Of a stretch of 64,000 nt of DNA, positions 8,108 through 17,091 are shown in pieces (the first letter of the stretch is position 1; every line of letters begins with the position of its first letter). A program made the translations under genes and the position numbers. Source of the stretch: Proteiniphilum saccharofermentans. GTDB taxonomy: Bacteria > Bacteroidota > Bacteroidia > Bacteroidales > Dysgonomonadaceae. The stretch lies in the NCBI RefSeq assembly GCF_900095135.1, contig NZ_LT605205.1:1860001-1924000 (forward strand). The letters are read 5' to 3'. Under the pieces are notes generated by a model. The model saw only the letters and a program-made list of their open reading frames with translations, did no database searches and was not told the origin of the DNA.

Positions 8108-9022
8108 TCAGAAGTAAAGTTGTACCCCAATAGTTGCCTGATTGGCTTCAGGGCCTTTATTGTTTCTGAAGAGGTTGAACGGTGAATATGAAATAAAGAA
8201 ACCCAGATCATTGACTCCTCCCTGGGCCAGTAAATCCAGTGTAACGGGACGAATATTCAGTTCTCCGGGAAGTTTTGTCTTCTCTTTTTTCCCGTTTTCA
8301 TTATTCCTCCAAACTGCGGATGATGATGCGGTCTTTACTTTGGCGACTACACCTGCATTCAGAAAAAAATGCGATCGACGTCCCAAATCCCAATTGGTTT
8401 CTATGAGGAAAGGAAAGGTGAGATAGGTGTAGTGCAGGCGGGAGTCTCTGTATTCATTGCCCGGTTCGGTGGTGGTAACAACCGATTTGTAATCCTCTAC
8501 TTCGATGGCTTTGTTGTTTTGCCAGTGGATGGAATTGAACTGGATACCCATACCGACAATTCCGGTGAAATTGCTGTTTCCTATGCGCCACGAACCTTCA
8601 ATGGGATTCAGGTTATACTGCAATGAACGACTCAGGTTGACAATGGATGCCAATTCCCCATCGAAATCAAGGCCCTGGGGCAGATTGGAGAATCCCACGC
8701 CGAAACCGGCCCAGTGCGAACGGCTTGGGCGACGCTTGTTTTTCGGTTTGAAAATATCAGGCACCGATATTTCAAAACTGTTTTCGTATACCCGTTCAAT
8801 ACTTCTCCCGTCAGTAAAGATGCCTTCGTAGACCTTCCGGCTTTCTATGGTGTCACCCTGCTCATTCCGATGATACACCGAGATATTTATCTCATTATCG
8901 TTTTCTGAAATAACCACTTTCCGGTTGTTATAATGAAGAGTGGTATCGGCAGGAAACGTTGAGGAAGCTGCCATATACAAGGCTAGCGACAAAAAAACGA
9001 TGGTAAATGTAGTTTTTTTCAT
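8108..9022 (-). CDS. Outer-membrane beta-barrel protein, function unknown
   Basis: This 304-residue protein has a signal peptide (MKKTTFTIVFLSLALYMAASS). The second half contains alternating hydrophobic strands, with phrases such as WAGFGVGFSNLP, YTYLTFPFLIETNWDLG, FFLNAGVVAKVK and a terminal ATIGVQLYF. The aromatic C-terminal residue and strand pattern are typical of small Bacteroidetes barrels (PorT/OMP_b-brl_2-like). The N-terminal 100 residues look like a small periplasmic region. It is probably in an operon with the sigma-factor genes upstream in the same orientation, so it may be an envelope-stress target. No ligand can be inferred. Confidence 0.7.
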   Translation of the reverse strand: MKKTTFTIVFLSLALYMAASSTFPADTTLHYNNRKVVISENDNEINISVYHRNEQGDTIESRKVYEGIFTDGRSIERVYENSFEISVPDIFKPKNKRRPSRSHWAGFGVGFSNLPQGLDFDGELASIVNLSRSLQYNLNPIEGSWRIGNSNFTGIVGMGIQFNSIHWQNNKAIEVEDYKSVVTTTEPGNEYRDSRLHYTYLTFPFLIETNWDLGRRSHFFLNAGVVAKVKTASSSAVWRNNENGKKEKTKLPGELNIRPVTLDLLAQGGVNDLGFFISYSPFNLFRNNKGPEANQATIGVQLYF

Positions 9023-9052
9023 TGTTTTATATTGTTTGATGATTTTATTTCA

Positions 9053-9102
9053 ATTTAAAAATTCAAAATTCAAAATTCAAAATTCAAGATTTAAGATTTA
9101 AG
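9053..9102. repeat. Tandem heptamer repeat (ATTCAAA/ATTTAAG)
   Basis: At least six head-to-tail 7-bp units are present (9061-9102: three ATTCAAA, one ATTCAAG, two ATTTAAG). They lie in the 143-base gap between the barrel gene and the secreted-protein gene. Apart from this repeat I see nothing in the gap. Confidence 0.7.
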
Positions 9103-9165
9103 AGTCCAGCATCCCAGACTTCTTCTAATTTCAGTCTTCCGACTTCTCCACTTCTAACTTTTCAT

Positions 9166-9624
9166 TTACTCCTTTTTAATAAATAGCCGGTTGATCAGTT
9201 CTTCGGAATCCTTTCCACCTTCCATATAAATGAGTGTGGCAGTACCGTCGTCTCCGATTTTGAACAAGATGTACCGGTTGGTTTGGTTTTCCTCTTCCGG
9301 TAGCTGATAATAACCTGAAGAGATAATACCGTTACTGATGACTTCTTTTATCTGGTGCGCCTGTTTCTTATCTGTTTCAAGGCACTGTTGTATTTCATCC
9401 AGGATGGTCCGGTCATATTGCAGGGTAATACTGCGGTATTTGTCGAGTCGATAGTTATGGAGCGCCTTGCCGGAGAGGACTACCATTGTAGCGCCTTTTT
9501 GCTTGCCATATTTTTCGAAAACAGTATTGATCCTCAGGTTTTCCTGTGCTTGTACCGTCACTCCGGAGGTTACCAGCAACAGGAAAAGGATAAGCAGGCG
9601 TAGAAATGTTCTTTTTATCTTCAT
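9166..9624 (-). CDS. Small secreted protein of the sigma-factor operon (DUF6108/DUF4252-like)
   Basis: This 152-residue protein has a signal peptide (residues 1-26, ending VTVQAQ). The mature part starts LRINTVFEKYGKQKGATMVVLSG, a pattern I associate with Bacteroidetes families DUF6108/DUF4252, which sit next to ECF sigma factors. That family assignment is from memory and tentative. It is the third gene after sigma factor and anti-sigma factor in the same direction, with 63 bases of spacing. It is likely periplasmic and co-regulated; no catalytic motif is visible. Confidence 0.65.
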   Translation of the reverse strand: MKIKRTFLRLLILFLLLVTSGVTVQAQENLRINTVFEKYGKQKGATMVVLSGKALHNYRLDKYRSITLQYDRTILDEIQQCLETDKKQAHQIKEVISNGIISSGYYQLPEEENQTNRYILFKIGDDGTATLIYMEGGKDSEELINRLFIKKE

Positions 9625-9687
9625 TGTGATATCATGTTGATGTTCAAATAGTAAACAGGCTTTATAAGAAGATTCACCATCATTGAT

Positions 9688-10140
9688 TTATTCCAGAATA
9701 AAGCGGAGCTGATCTTCTATGATGTCACTCTCGGACTGTACTTTTCCGAAAGATGCTTCAGCATATTTACGGACTGTGGCCGGATCTGTAATTTGTTTGC
9801 CGTCCACCCACACATAGCTTTCGTTCAGTGACGATTGTCGATCGGGACGTGTCAGTAATAGGATTGCGATCAGCAGTGAGGCTGCCACGGCAGCAATTGT
9901 CAGTAATTTTCTTAAAAACACGGGTCTGCGGCGAGCAGGAACATTGTTTTCGCTACGGATCTCATTCAATACGGCCAGTGCTGCTGCTTCGTCGTCGAGA
10001 AAACAGAATATGGATGCGTATACTTTCAGGTCTTCAGGCAGATTGTCCTGCGCAAAATAACGACGTAATATCTTCTCTTCTTCGGCAGAGCTGTCTCCTT
10101 CAAAATATTTGTCTAATAGATGTCTGATATCTGTTGTCAT
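9688..10140 (-). CDS. Anti-sigma-factor-like membrane protein
   Basis: This 150-residue protein has a cytoplasmic N-terminal helix bundle of about 85 residues (IRHLLDKYFEGDSSAEEEKILRRYF). This is the usual start of Bacteroidetes anti-sigma proteins. One membrane helix follows (LLTIAAVAASLLIAILLLTRP, about 89-108) and a short periplasmic tail. Its start overlaps the stop of the sigma gene by four bases (ATGA), as expected for a coupled sigma/anti-sigma pair. The periplasmic part is shorter than in FecR-type regulators and has no FecR domain. Confidence 0.75.
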   Translation of the reverse strand: MTTDIRHLLDKYFEGDSSAEEEKILRRYFAQDNLPEDLKVYASIFCFLDDEAAALAVLNEIRSENNVPARRRPVFLRKLLTIAAVAASLLIAILLLTRPDRQSSLNESYVWVDGKQITDPATVRKYAEASFGKVQSESDIIEDQLRFILE

Positions 10141-10658
10141 TTTGTTGATTGTTGGGTTTGATAATACATCAGGTACAATTCGCGTATCCGTTTGCGTGCC
10201 CGTGAGAGGTTATTGCGTACGGCTTCGGCTGCAATACCTGTCATCTCGCTGATTTCGACGGTTTCAAATCCTTCGAGATCTTTCATTTGCAAGATACGTT
10301 GTTGTAATGGCGGCAGCATCTCAATGATCCTGCGAATGGCATTACGTTCTTCTTTTTCTTCAAGCAATGAATCAGGGAGTTGTTCTCCCGTTTCTTTGCC
10401 GAGTAACTCCAGTTCATCGGAGAATGGCTTCCGGCTCCGGATCTTGTCAATACTCAGGTTCTTCACCATTGTTGTGCTGTATGCTTCCATATTTTCATAT
10501 TGATCGATCCGGTCACGGAAATGCCAGATCTTCAGACATACATCCTGCACCACATCTTCCGCATCCTCGGTATTCCCTGTGATGCGGCGGGCGACTGCGA
10601 GTAACGACGGGCGCAGTGCAACGACTATTCTTTTGTATTCAACAATGTCCATACTCAT
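10137..10658 (-). CDS. ECF-type RNA polymerase sigma factor
   Basis: This 173-residue protein has region 2 at about 10-75 (LRPSLLAVARRITGNTEDAEDVVQDVCLKIW) and region 4 at about 105-160 (LPPLQQRILQMKDLEGFETVEISEMTGIAAEAVRNNLSRARKRIRE). Region 1.1 and region 3 are absent, as in extracytoplasmic-function sigma factors. It heads an operon with a membrane anti-sigma and a small secreted protein, and possibly the barrel gene. Upstream on the minus strand are two similar stretches, TATGTTTTGA and TACGTTTTGA, 14 bases apart, which may be part of an autoregulated promoter. Confidence 0.9.
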   Translation of the reverse strand: MSMDIVEYKRIVVALRPSLLAVARRITGNTEDAEDVVQDVCLKIWHFRDRIDQYENMEAYSTTMVKNLSIDKIRSRKPFSDELELLGKETGEQLPDSLLEEKEERNAIRRIIEMLPPLQQRILQMKDLEGFETVEISEMTGIAAEAVRNNLSRARKRIRELYLMYYQTQQSTK

Positions 10659-10873
10659 TTATCCGACGAGAAAGGGTGTCAAAACGTATCATCAAAACAT
10701 AATTTTTTTTCAGTTAACCGGAGATTAGTGTTTTTTTAATGGAAGGCAGGTGTGATTGGCTTTTTTGTTCCGGAGTTGATTTGATCCCTACAATCAGGGC
10801 GAGTGAATGTGCTATAACGGTACAATAGTAGAAAATATCCCGGGTCTATGGTGTAAAACTTGATCATAAGTTG

Positions 10874-10881
10874 TAATTTTG
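10874..10881 (+). promoter_or_regulatory. -7 element that fixes the start of the DUF4924 gene
   Basis: TAATTTTG fits TAnnTTTG. Transcription would begin near 10888, only about eight bases before ATG 10896. This excludes the longer reading frame from 10860 and implies a nearly leaderless mRNA. No good TTG lies 20 bases upstream. Confidence 0.5.
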
Positions 10882-10895
10882 TGCAAAATTACGTT

Positions 10896-11426
10896 ATGTT
10901 GATAGCCCGGCAAAAAAAACAAGAGAATATTGCAGAATATTTGCTGTACATGTGGCAACTGGAAGATATCTTGCGATCATATGAATTGGATATCGACAAG
11001 GTACAGCAGTCGCTGATTGACCCCGTATATCATACGGAAGAAGAAAAGAAAGAAGCCCGTGACTGGTACGAAGGATTGATCATGATGATGAAATCGGAGG
11101 GTATACAGAAAGAAGGGCATCTGCAGATCAACAAGAACCTGGTCATAGACCTTACCGATCTCCATTTACGGTTGTTGAAAGACCCTAAGGAGTCGGCATA
11201 CATTGGTATTTACTACAATACACTGCCTCATATTGTGGCTTTAAGGGCAAAGTCGGGGAACAAGGATGTATCTGAACTGGAAACCTGTTTCACGGCTTTG
11301 TACGGGTACCTGTTGCTGAAATTGCAGAAACGGGAAATCTCCGGTGAGACACAGGCTGCCATTGCTCAAATTACCGGCCTGTTACGGCTTCTTTCCCAAA
11401 AATATAAAGCTGTTGAGGAAGAGTGA
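10896..11426 (+). CDS. DUF4924 family protein
   Basis: This is a 176-residue soluble, helical protein. The start MLIARQKKQENIAEYLLYMWQLEDILRSYELD and the central DPKESAYIGIYYNTLPHIVALRAKS are typical of the Bacteroidetes-specific DUF4924 family, whose role is unknown. An in-frame ATG 36 bases upstream is less likely because the predicted promoter overlaps it. It stands alone and is followed by hairpins. There is no signal peptide or membrane segment. Confidence 0.8.
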   Translation: MLIARQKKQENIAEYLLYMWQLEDILRSYELDIDKVQQSLIDPVYHTEEEKKEARDWYEGLIMMMKSEGIQKEGHLQINKNLVIDLTDLHLRLLKDPKESAYIGIYYNTLPHIVALRAKSGNKDVSELETCFTALYGYLLLKLQKREISGETQAAIAQITGLLRLLSQKYKAVEEE

Positions 11427-11431
11427 TTTGA

Positions 11432-11534
11432 TCCCGACAAGTCGGGACAGGTAATGACGATTTAACAATTTACTAATGTGATGATTAGTTAATGAGCCAA
11501 TCCTGACAAGTCGGGATAACTTGTCCCGATTTTT
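11432..11534 (+). terminator. Terminator region built from repeated GACAAGTCGGGA hairpins
   Basis: A palindrome TCCCGACAAGTCGGGA lies at 11432-11447. GACAAGTCGGGA recurs at 11505-11516, where TCGGGA pairs with TCCCGA (11524-11529), and five Ts follow. The second structure is a plausible intrinsic terminator for the DUF4924 gene. The rest of this 215-base gap holds an AT-rich 9-mer repeat (ATTCATNAT units near 11609-11635) just before rfbD. Confidence 0.6.
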
Positions 11535-11641
11535 CGGGAAGTAGAGCCAATGGGAATAATGGATAAAAGGATAATATAATGATTTGTTGATGTGGTAATT
11601 AGCAACTCATAATTCATCATTCATAATTCATAATTAAAAAA

Positions 11642-12595
11642 ATGCCCATATTTACAGGTATAACCAAACATCTGGGGGGGACAGAAAAGGATACCCCAAG
11701 ACAACAATATTTTTACGGGCTGGTACAGAAAAATGTGCTGGTGACCGGAGCCAACGGGCAATTGGGGAACGAGTTGAAAAAAATGACGGACCGGTTGAAT
11801 TTGCCCTTTAAATTCCTGTTTACCGATATGAGTGACCTTGATGTGACGGACGGGGATCAGGTAGCGGATTTTGTAAGGGATTACCGGGTACTCTATATCG
11901 TCAATTGTGCTGCTTATACCGCTGTGGACAAAGCAGAAACAGATGTTGAAAAGGCATATCTCGTAAATGAAAAAGCGGTAGAGAATATAGCGATTGCTGC
12001 AAAGCAAGAAGGAGCAAAGGTTATCCATATTTCGACCGATTTCGTATTTGATGGCCTCTCGGAAATCCCTTATACCGAGGATATAGAACCGCATCCGCTT
12101 TCGGTTTACGGCCAGTCGAAGCTAAAAGGTGAAGAAGCGCTGCAAGCTGTAGGAGGTGAGTGGATGATTATACGTACTTCATGGTTGTATTCTGAATACG
12201 GAAATAATTTTGTGAAGACAATGATCCGGCTGATGAATGAGCGGGATAGATTGACTATCGTAGATGACCAACGGGGAGTCCCGACTTATGCGGCAGATCT
12301 GGCAGAGATGATCGTCCATATCCTGCAATATTCCGAAGAGACCGAATGGAAGACAGGGATTTATCATTTCTCCAACAAAGGTGAAACTACCTGGTTCGGA
12401 TTTGCTGAAGAGATCAAAAGGCTAGCAGGTATCAACCGGTGTGAACTGGTACCTGTCAAAACAGAGGAATATGGTGCACCAGCTCCCCGTCCGGCATATA
12501 GCGTAATGGATCTGTCCAAAATATGTGCTGCTTTTCATGTGGAGATTCCGGGATGGAAAGAGGCTTTAAAAAGATGTATGGGTTTGATAAAATGA
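11642..12595 (+). CDS. rfbD: dTDP-4-dehydrorhamnose reductase
   Basis: This short-chain-dehydrogenase-like enzyme catalyses the NADPH-dependent last step of dTDP-L-rhamnose synthesis for surface glycans. The Rossmann motif VLVTGANGQLGNEL is at residues 32-45. Other family signatures are CAAYTAVDKAE, HISTDFVFDG, YGQSKLKGE (YxxxK) and RTSWLYSEYG. About 30 residues precede the usual beginning of the family (normally M-x-x-VLVTG). This extension is read through a run of seven Gs, so the true start may be a GTG or other codon near 11732, or the extension may contain an error. Other rhamnose genes are not nearby. Confidence 0.85.
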   Translation: MPIFTGITKHLGGTEKDTPRQQYFYGLVQKNVLVTGANGQLGNELKKMTDRLNLPFKFLFTDMSDLDVTDGDQVADFVRDYRVLYIVNCAAYTAVDKAETDVEKAYLVNEKAVENIAIAAKQEGAKVIHISTDFVFDGLSEIPYTEDIEPHPLSVYGQSKLKGEEALQAVGGEWMIIRTSWLYSEYGNNFVKTMIRLMNERDRLTIVDDQRGVPTYAADLAEMIVHILQYSEETEWKTGIYHFSNKGETTWFGFAEEIKRLAGINRCELVPVKTEEYGAPAPRPAYSVMDLSKICAAFHVEIPGWKEALKRCMGLIK

Positions 12596-12656
12596 TATAT
12601 GCTTCGCTTGATAAATGATAGTGTGCTTCGCACAATAAAGAGATAAAAATCAAAAA

Positions 12657-14231
12657 ATGACATTAAAAGAAGAGATACAGCGCCGGCGTACGTTCGCCGT
12701 GATCAGTCACCCCGACGCGGGAAAAACCACACTTACGGAAAAACTACTGCTCTTTGGAGGAGCCATCCATGTGGCAGGAGCAGTGAAATCGAACAAAATA
12801 AAAAAAACAGCTACCTCGGACTGGATGGAGATAGAGAAACAACGTGGAATTTCTGTCGCCACTTCAGTCATGGGATTTGAATATAACAATCATAAGATCA
12901 ATATTCTGGATACACCCGGACACCAGGATTTTGCGGAAGATACTTATCGTACGCTTACTGCGGTAGATAGTGTGATCGTAGTGGTGGACGTGGCAAAAGG
13001 GGTAGAAGCTCAAACGCGTAAACTGATGGAAGTATGCCGTATGCGGCATACGCCGGTGATGATCTTTGTCAATAAACTTGACCGGGAAGGGAGGGATCCG
13101 TTCGAAATCCTCGATGAACTGGAGGAGGAACTGAAAGTCAGCGTCCGTCCGTTGAGTTGGCCCATAGATATGGGAGAACGGTTCCGCGGAGTATATAACC
13201 TTTACAAGAATAGTCTGGATCTTTATAAGCCCAGTAAGCAGATGGTGACGGAATCGCTAAGGCTCGATATCCAGTCACCGGAACTGGAAAACCATATCGG
13301 TGATCGTTTGTCGGAGAAGTTACGCGACGATGTGGAATTGGTTACCGAGGTTTATCCCGCATTCGATAGGGATGAATACCTTGCCGGGAAACTGGCTCCA
13401 GTGTTTTTCGGTTCAGCATTGAATAACTTTGGTGTAAAAGAATTACTGGATTGTTTTGTGGATATTGCTCCGTCGCCCCGTGAAGTACAGGCAGAAGAAC
13501 GGGTTGTGGATTCCTATGAGGACAGTTTTTCAGGATTTGTTTTCAAGATCCATGCCAATATGGATCCGAACCACCGTTCTTGTATCGCTTTCGTAAAAGT
13601 CTGCTCAGGAAAATTCGAACGGAATGTAAACTACAAGCATGTGCGTTTTAACCGGATGATGAAATTTTCATCGCCGACCGCTTTTATGGCGCAGAAGAAA
13701 GAAATCATGGACGAGGCATATGCCGGTGATATCGTTGGATTACCCGATAACGGCAACTTCAAGATCGGTGATACGCTCACTTCGGGTGAGGAGTTGCATT
13801 TCAAAGGACTGCCGAGTTTCTCTCCCGAGATGTTCAAATATATCGAGAATGCCGATCCGATGAAATCGAAACAACTCCAGAAAGGGATTGAACAACTAAT
13901 GGACGAAGGGGTAGCACAGCTCTTTACCAATCAGTTTAACGGACGGAAGATCATCGGGACGGTGGGGCAGCTTCAGTTCGAAGTGATACAGTACCGGCTA
14001 CTCCATGAATATGGAGCGCAGTGCCGCTGGGACCCCATCAGCCTATACAAGGCCTGCTGGATCGAGAGCGATGATGCCGCACAACTGGCAGATTTCAAGA
14101 AACGGAAATATCAGTACATGGCACATGATAAGGAGGGCAGGGATGTCTTTCTGGCTGAATCGAACTATATTCTAATGATGGCACAGCAGGATTTTAAAAA
14201 TATCCGCTTTCACTTTAGCTCTGAGTATTAA
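12657..14231 (+). CDS. prfC: Peptide chain release factor 3
   Basis: This 524-residue GTPase recycles RF1/RF2 from the ribosome after termination. The G1 motif is [10 protein letters not shown] (residues 17-26), the switch region lies around EKQRGISV, G3 is DTPGHQDF and G4 is NKLDRE. EF-G-like domains II and III follow in the rest of the chain ([20 protein letters not shown] and the C-terminal [12 protein letters not shown]). Length and motifs are normal. It is read in the same direction as rfbD with 61 bases between them. Confidence 0.95.
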   Translation: MTLKEEIQRRRTFAVISHPDAGKTTLTEKLLLFGGAIHVAGAVKSNKIKKTATSDWMEIEKQRGISVATSVMGFEYNNHKINILDTPGHQDFAEDTYRTLTAVDSVIVVVDVAKGVEAQTRKLMEVCRMRHTPVMIFVNKLDREGRDPFEILDELEEELKVSVRPLSWPIDMGERFRGVYNLYKNSLDLYKPSKQMVTESLRLDIQSPELENHIGDRLSEKLRDDVELVTEVYPAFDRDEYLAGKLAPVFFGSALNNFGVKELLDCFVDIAPSPREVQAEERVVDSYEDSFSGFVFKIHANMDPNHRSCIAFVKVCSGKFERNVNYKHVRFNRMMKFSSPTAFMAQKKEIMDEAYAGDIVGLPDNGNFKIGDTLTSGEELHFKGLPSFSPEMFKYIENADPMKSKQLQKGIEQLMDEGVAQLFTNQFNGRKIIGTVGQLQFEVIQYRLLHEYGAQCRWDPISLYKACWIESDDAAQLADFKKRKYQYMAHDKEGRDVFLAESNYILMMAQQDFKNIRFHFSSEY

Positions 14232-14270
14232 GTTACGAGATAGAGTTCACAACAAAATATTTCCCCTGTT

Positions 14271-15194
14271 TTATGTGGGTTTCCCGTCTTCTTTAGCAAG
14301 GTAAACCGACATACGTGGTATTGAACTGATCATTCCCTTTTCGTAAAATTGTTTGTAAACAGTTTCACTCAGATCGTGGTTCACATCGGCCAGGTCTCCT
14401 TTCTTTGCCCATACCCGGAAAACGAATTCAAGGGACGTGGGGTTGATCTTGGACATCCTTGCAAAAGGCACGGGTTGTTTCAATACCTTTGGATGCCGGG
14501 CGGCGATTTGTAACAGCAACTCTTTTACTTCATCCACATTGCAGCCGTAATCCACATTGACGATAATTTCCGTGCGAAGGGTTCCATCGAGGCTGTTATT
14601 GTTGATGATGTTTCCGGTCGACAGTGGCCCGTTGGGTATGTAAATCGTTTTGTTATCACCGGTCCTCAATATGGTATGCATAATACCGATCCTCTCGACC
14701 GTTCCCTCCAGGTTCAGTGCCCTGATGTAATCGCCGCTTCTGAAAGGTTTACTCAGGAGAATCATTACTCCGCCCGCAAAATTGGAGAGATTATCTTTCA
14801 TAGCAAGCCCTATGGCTAATCCCACCGTACCGATAATAGCGGCGATGGAGATGGTTTTTACTCCCACGGAATTAATGATGATCATGAACAAGACAATAAA
14901 AAGGAACGTTTGCAATACGCTGCTTATAAATCCTTTCAGCGTGTTGTCGATCGAGCTCTTCCGCATGATCTTTGCCACAAAATTGTCAATCTTCGTGATT
15001 AAAAAACGACCGATGATAAACAGCACAATCGCAATAAGTATGTTCACTATCAGGTCAATCCCCCATGCGAGTATATTATCCAGTACGTGATCGTACCTGC
15101 CTTCTTTGATCAGTTGACCGAAAGAGGGATCATTAGGTGACCGTGGCACAAAAATGCTGTCGGTAGGCAATGATATCTGAAGCAGCGTCATCAT
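14271..15194 (-). CDS. MscS-type small-conductance mechanosensitive channel
   Basis: This is a protein of about 307 residues from the ATG at 15194; an in-frame ATG at 15218 is also possible but gives an unusual leader. A periplasmic N-terminus is followed by three membrane helices. The pore helix is glycine/alanine-rich (AAIIGTVGLAIGLAMKDNLSNFAGG), and the beta domain starts at FRSGDYIRALNLEGTVERIGIMHTIL. Such channels release solutes on osmotic downshock. The gene is convergent with prfC and divergent from the TPR gene. Confidence 0.9.
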   Translation of the reverse strand: MMTLLQISLPTDSIFVPRSPNDPSFGQLIKEGRYDHVLDNILAWGIDLIVNILIAIVLFIIGRFLITKIDNFVAKIMRKSSIDNTLKGFISSVLQTFLFIVLFMIIINSVGVKTISIAAIIGTVGLAIGLAMKDNLSNFAGGVMILLSKPFRSGDYIRALNLEGTVERIGIMHTILRTGDNKTIYIPNGPLSTGNIINNNSLDGTLRTEIIVNVDYGCNVDEVKELLLQIAARHPKVLKQPVPFARMSKINPTSLEFVFRVWAKKGDLADVNHDLSETVYKQFYEKGMISSIPRMSVYLAKEDGKPT

Positions 15195-15240
15195 TTTAGT
15201 TTTTAAACAGTGTAACATCGCAAAAGTACAAAAAAACAGT

Positions 15241-15248
15241 TATTTTTG
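15241..15248 (+). promoter_or_regulatory. -7 element of the TPR-protein gene
   Basis: TATTTTTG fits TAnnTTTG. It overlaps a GTG at 15248 that could otherwise be taken as the start, so the real start is the ATG at 15275, which also gives a clean signal peptide. Confidence 0.5.
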
Positions 15249-15274
15249 TGATTGATATCTATATAATAAACAGA

Positions 15275-16102
15275 ATGAAGATTATTTTTACGGTTATATT
15301 GTATTTCTTTGCTTACGTACTTTCGGCACAATCGTTGGATTATATGGGATGGGTAGACCGCTCAGCCAACCATATCGAGCAAAACAGGCTCGATAGTGCT
15401 GCAGTGGCACTGCAAAAGGCGATGGCGCTGGAACCGGCAAATGAAAATAATCCCGTTTTACTACTCAATCTCGGAATACTGCAACGGCAATTGGGGCTCT
15501 ATGATGATGCATATATTTCATTTACCGCCTCCATGGGAAATAATCCGATGCCTAATGTGGTATTGCACAACCGGGCTTCCCTTTTGTGCGATATGGAACG
15601 GTTTGATGAGGCGATGGAGGATTATAACACCCTTATCCGTAACTATCCGGATGATGTGGAAGCCTATTACCGGAGAGGCTTGCTTTTTCTGGAGAAGAAT
15701 GAGAGAGCCAAAGCAGAGGATGATTTCAAGGCATCGGATGCGATAGATCCGGACAATATGTATACGAAACTGAGCAAAGCATTGCTTTATAAGCTGGATG
15801 ATAATTGGGAAGCTGCAGAGCAGGTTTATACCGGACTGATACAATCTTCTTCTAAAGTTGATCCCAGCTTTTATCTGAACCGTGCGGAATGTTATGTAAA
15901 TACCGATCAGATATTTAAAGCCTCAGCCGATTTACGGGCCGTGGAAGGATCGCAGAAAGCAAATCCTTATTTTTATATTCTCCGGGGACGTGTTCGCCTT
16001 GGACAATTTGATAAGATAGCTGCCCGGGCCGATTTTCGGAAAGCCAAAGAATTAGGATATGAAGCCGATCTAGTGAATGATTGGCTGAAAAAAACGGAAT
16101 AG
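15275..16102 (+). CDS. Secreted tetratricopeptide-repeat protein
   Basis: From ATG 15275 the protein begins with a signal peptide (MKIIFTVILYFFAYVLSAQ). About 255 residues of TPR repeats follow: ...ALEPANENNPVLLLNLGILQRQLGLYDDA, NPMPNVVLHNRASLLCDMERFDEAMEDY, DDVEAYYRRGLLFLEKNERAKAEDDF and PYFYILRGRVRLGQFDKI. It is likely a periplasmic scaffold. The metallopeptidase gene follows after 27 bases, so they may be co-transcribed, but a functional link is not evident. Confidence 0.8.
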   Translation: MKIIFTVILYFFAYVLSAQSLDYMGWVDRSANHIEQNRLDSAAVALQKAMALEPANENNPVLLLNLGILQRQLGLYDDAYISFTASMGNNPMPNVVLHNRASLLCDMERFDEAMEDYNTLIRNYPDDVEAYYRRGLLFLEKNERAKAEDDFKASDAIDPDNMYTKLSKALLYKLDDNWEAAEQVYTGLIQSSSKVDPSFYLNRAECYVNTDQIFKASADLRAVEGSQKANPYFYILRGRVRLGQFDKIAARADFRKAKELGYEADLVNDWLKKTE

Positions 16103-16129
16103 AAATAGAATACAACCAAAACATGTTTC

Positions 16130-17002
16130 ATGAAGTGGATCAATAGAAATGACAGCCAGGCCAACTATGAAGACCGTAGGGGCAGAGGCAGAGGGAGAAG
16201 AAACGCTGCCATCGGTGGAGTAGGAGCGGTCGTCATTGCGGTGATAGCATTGTTGTTAGGCCAAAATCCTTTCCAGGCATTAGACATGGTAAACAGTATT
16301 GCTCCGGGAGAATCGACTGAGGTAATAGATCCTTCCAGGGTGAATGAGAATGAGGAACTGAAGGTTTTTACGCTGGGAGTGTTTAACAGCGCCAATGATG
16401 TGTGGGAGGAAATATTCCGGACACAACTGAATAGACAATATATACGTCCTACCCTGGTTACTTTTACCGATGCCACGGTTTCGGAATGTGGTGGAGCTAC
16501 GGATGCCGTAGGGCCATTCTATTGTCCTGCAGACCAGAAAATGTATATCGATCTCAACTTTTTTCATCAGTTAAGAACTGATTTCGGTGCTGAAGGTGAT
16601 CTGGCAATGGCTTATGTGACGGCTCACGAAATAGGGCACCACGTACAGAAATTGTTGGGGATCATTGATGAGATGAATCAATACAGGGGGCAGATCAGCG
16701 AAGCGGAATTCAATAAACTCAATGTGAAGTTGGAGTTGCAGGCCGATTTTCTGGCAGGAGTCTGGGTGTATCATGCACAGCAGATGAACATGATTCAACT
16801 GGAGCCGGGCGATCTGGAGTCGGCAATCAGTGCTACCACGGCGGTCGGCGATGACACTATTCAGAAACGTTCGAGAGGGTATAGCGTCCCCGATTCGTTT
16901 ACACACGGTACCTCCGCGCAACGTACTTACTGGTTCAGAAAGGGCATGCAGACCGGTGATATCAGTCAGGGAGATACGTTCAATGACCCGGCTCTGCGGT
17001 AG
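16130..17002 (+). CDS. Neutral zinc metallopeptidase (YpfJ / Zn_peptidase_2-like)
   Basis: This 290-residue protein begins with a basic cytoplasmic stretch (RRGRGRGRRN), then a single membrane anchor (IGGVGAVVIAVIALLLG). The peptidase domain follows. The zinc motif is HEIGHHVQ near residue 166, and the downstream ELQADFLAGVW supplies the third ligand. The ending (RSRGYSVPDSFTHGTSAQRTYWFRKG) is typical of the YpfJ family. Substrates are unknown. Length and motifs are complete. Confidence 0.9.
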   Translation: MKWINRNDSQANYEDRRGRGRGRRNAAIGGVGAVVIAVIALLLGQNPFQALDMVNSIAPGESTEVIDPSRVNENEELKVFTLGVFNSANDVWEEIFRTQLNRQYIRPTLVTFTDATVSECGGATDAVGPFYCPADQKMYIDLNFFHQLRTDFGAEGDLAMAYVTAHEIGHHVQKLLGIIDEMNQYRGQISEAEFNKLNVKLELQADFLAGVWVYHAQQMNMIQLEPGDLESAISATTAVGDDTIQKRSRGYSVPDSFTHGTSAQRTYWFRKGMQTGDISQGDTFNDPALR

Positions 17003-17091
17003 GAAAATAATTATCATATTGGTTAATTTTGAACCATAGTCTTTTTGAACTTGTTTATGAACTATAGTGTAATTAATAGAAAAACTAAAGC

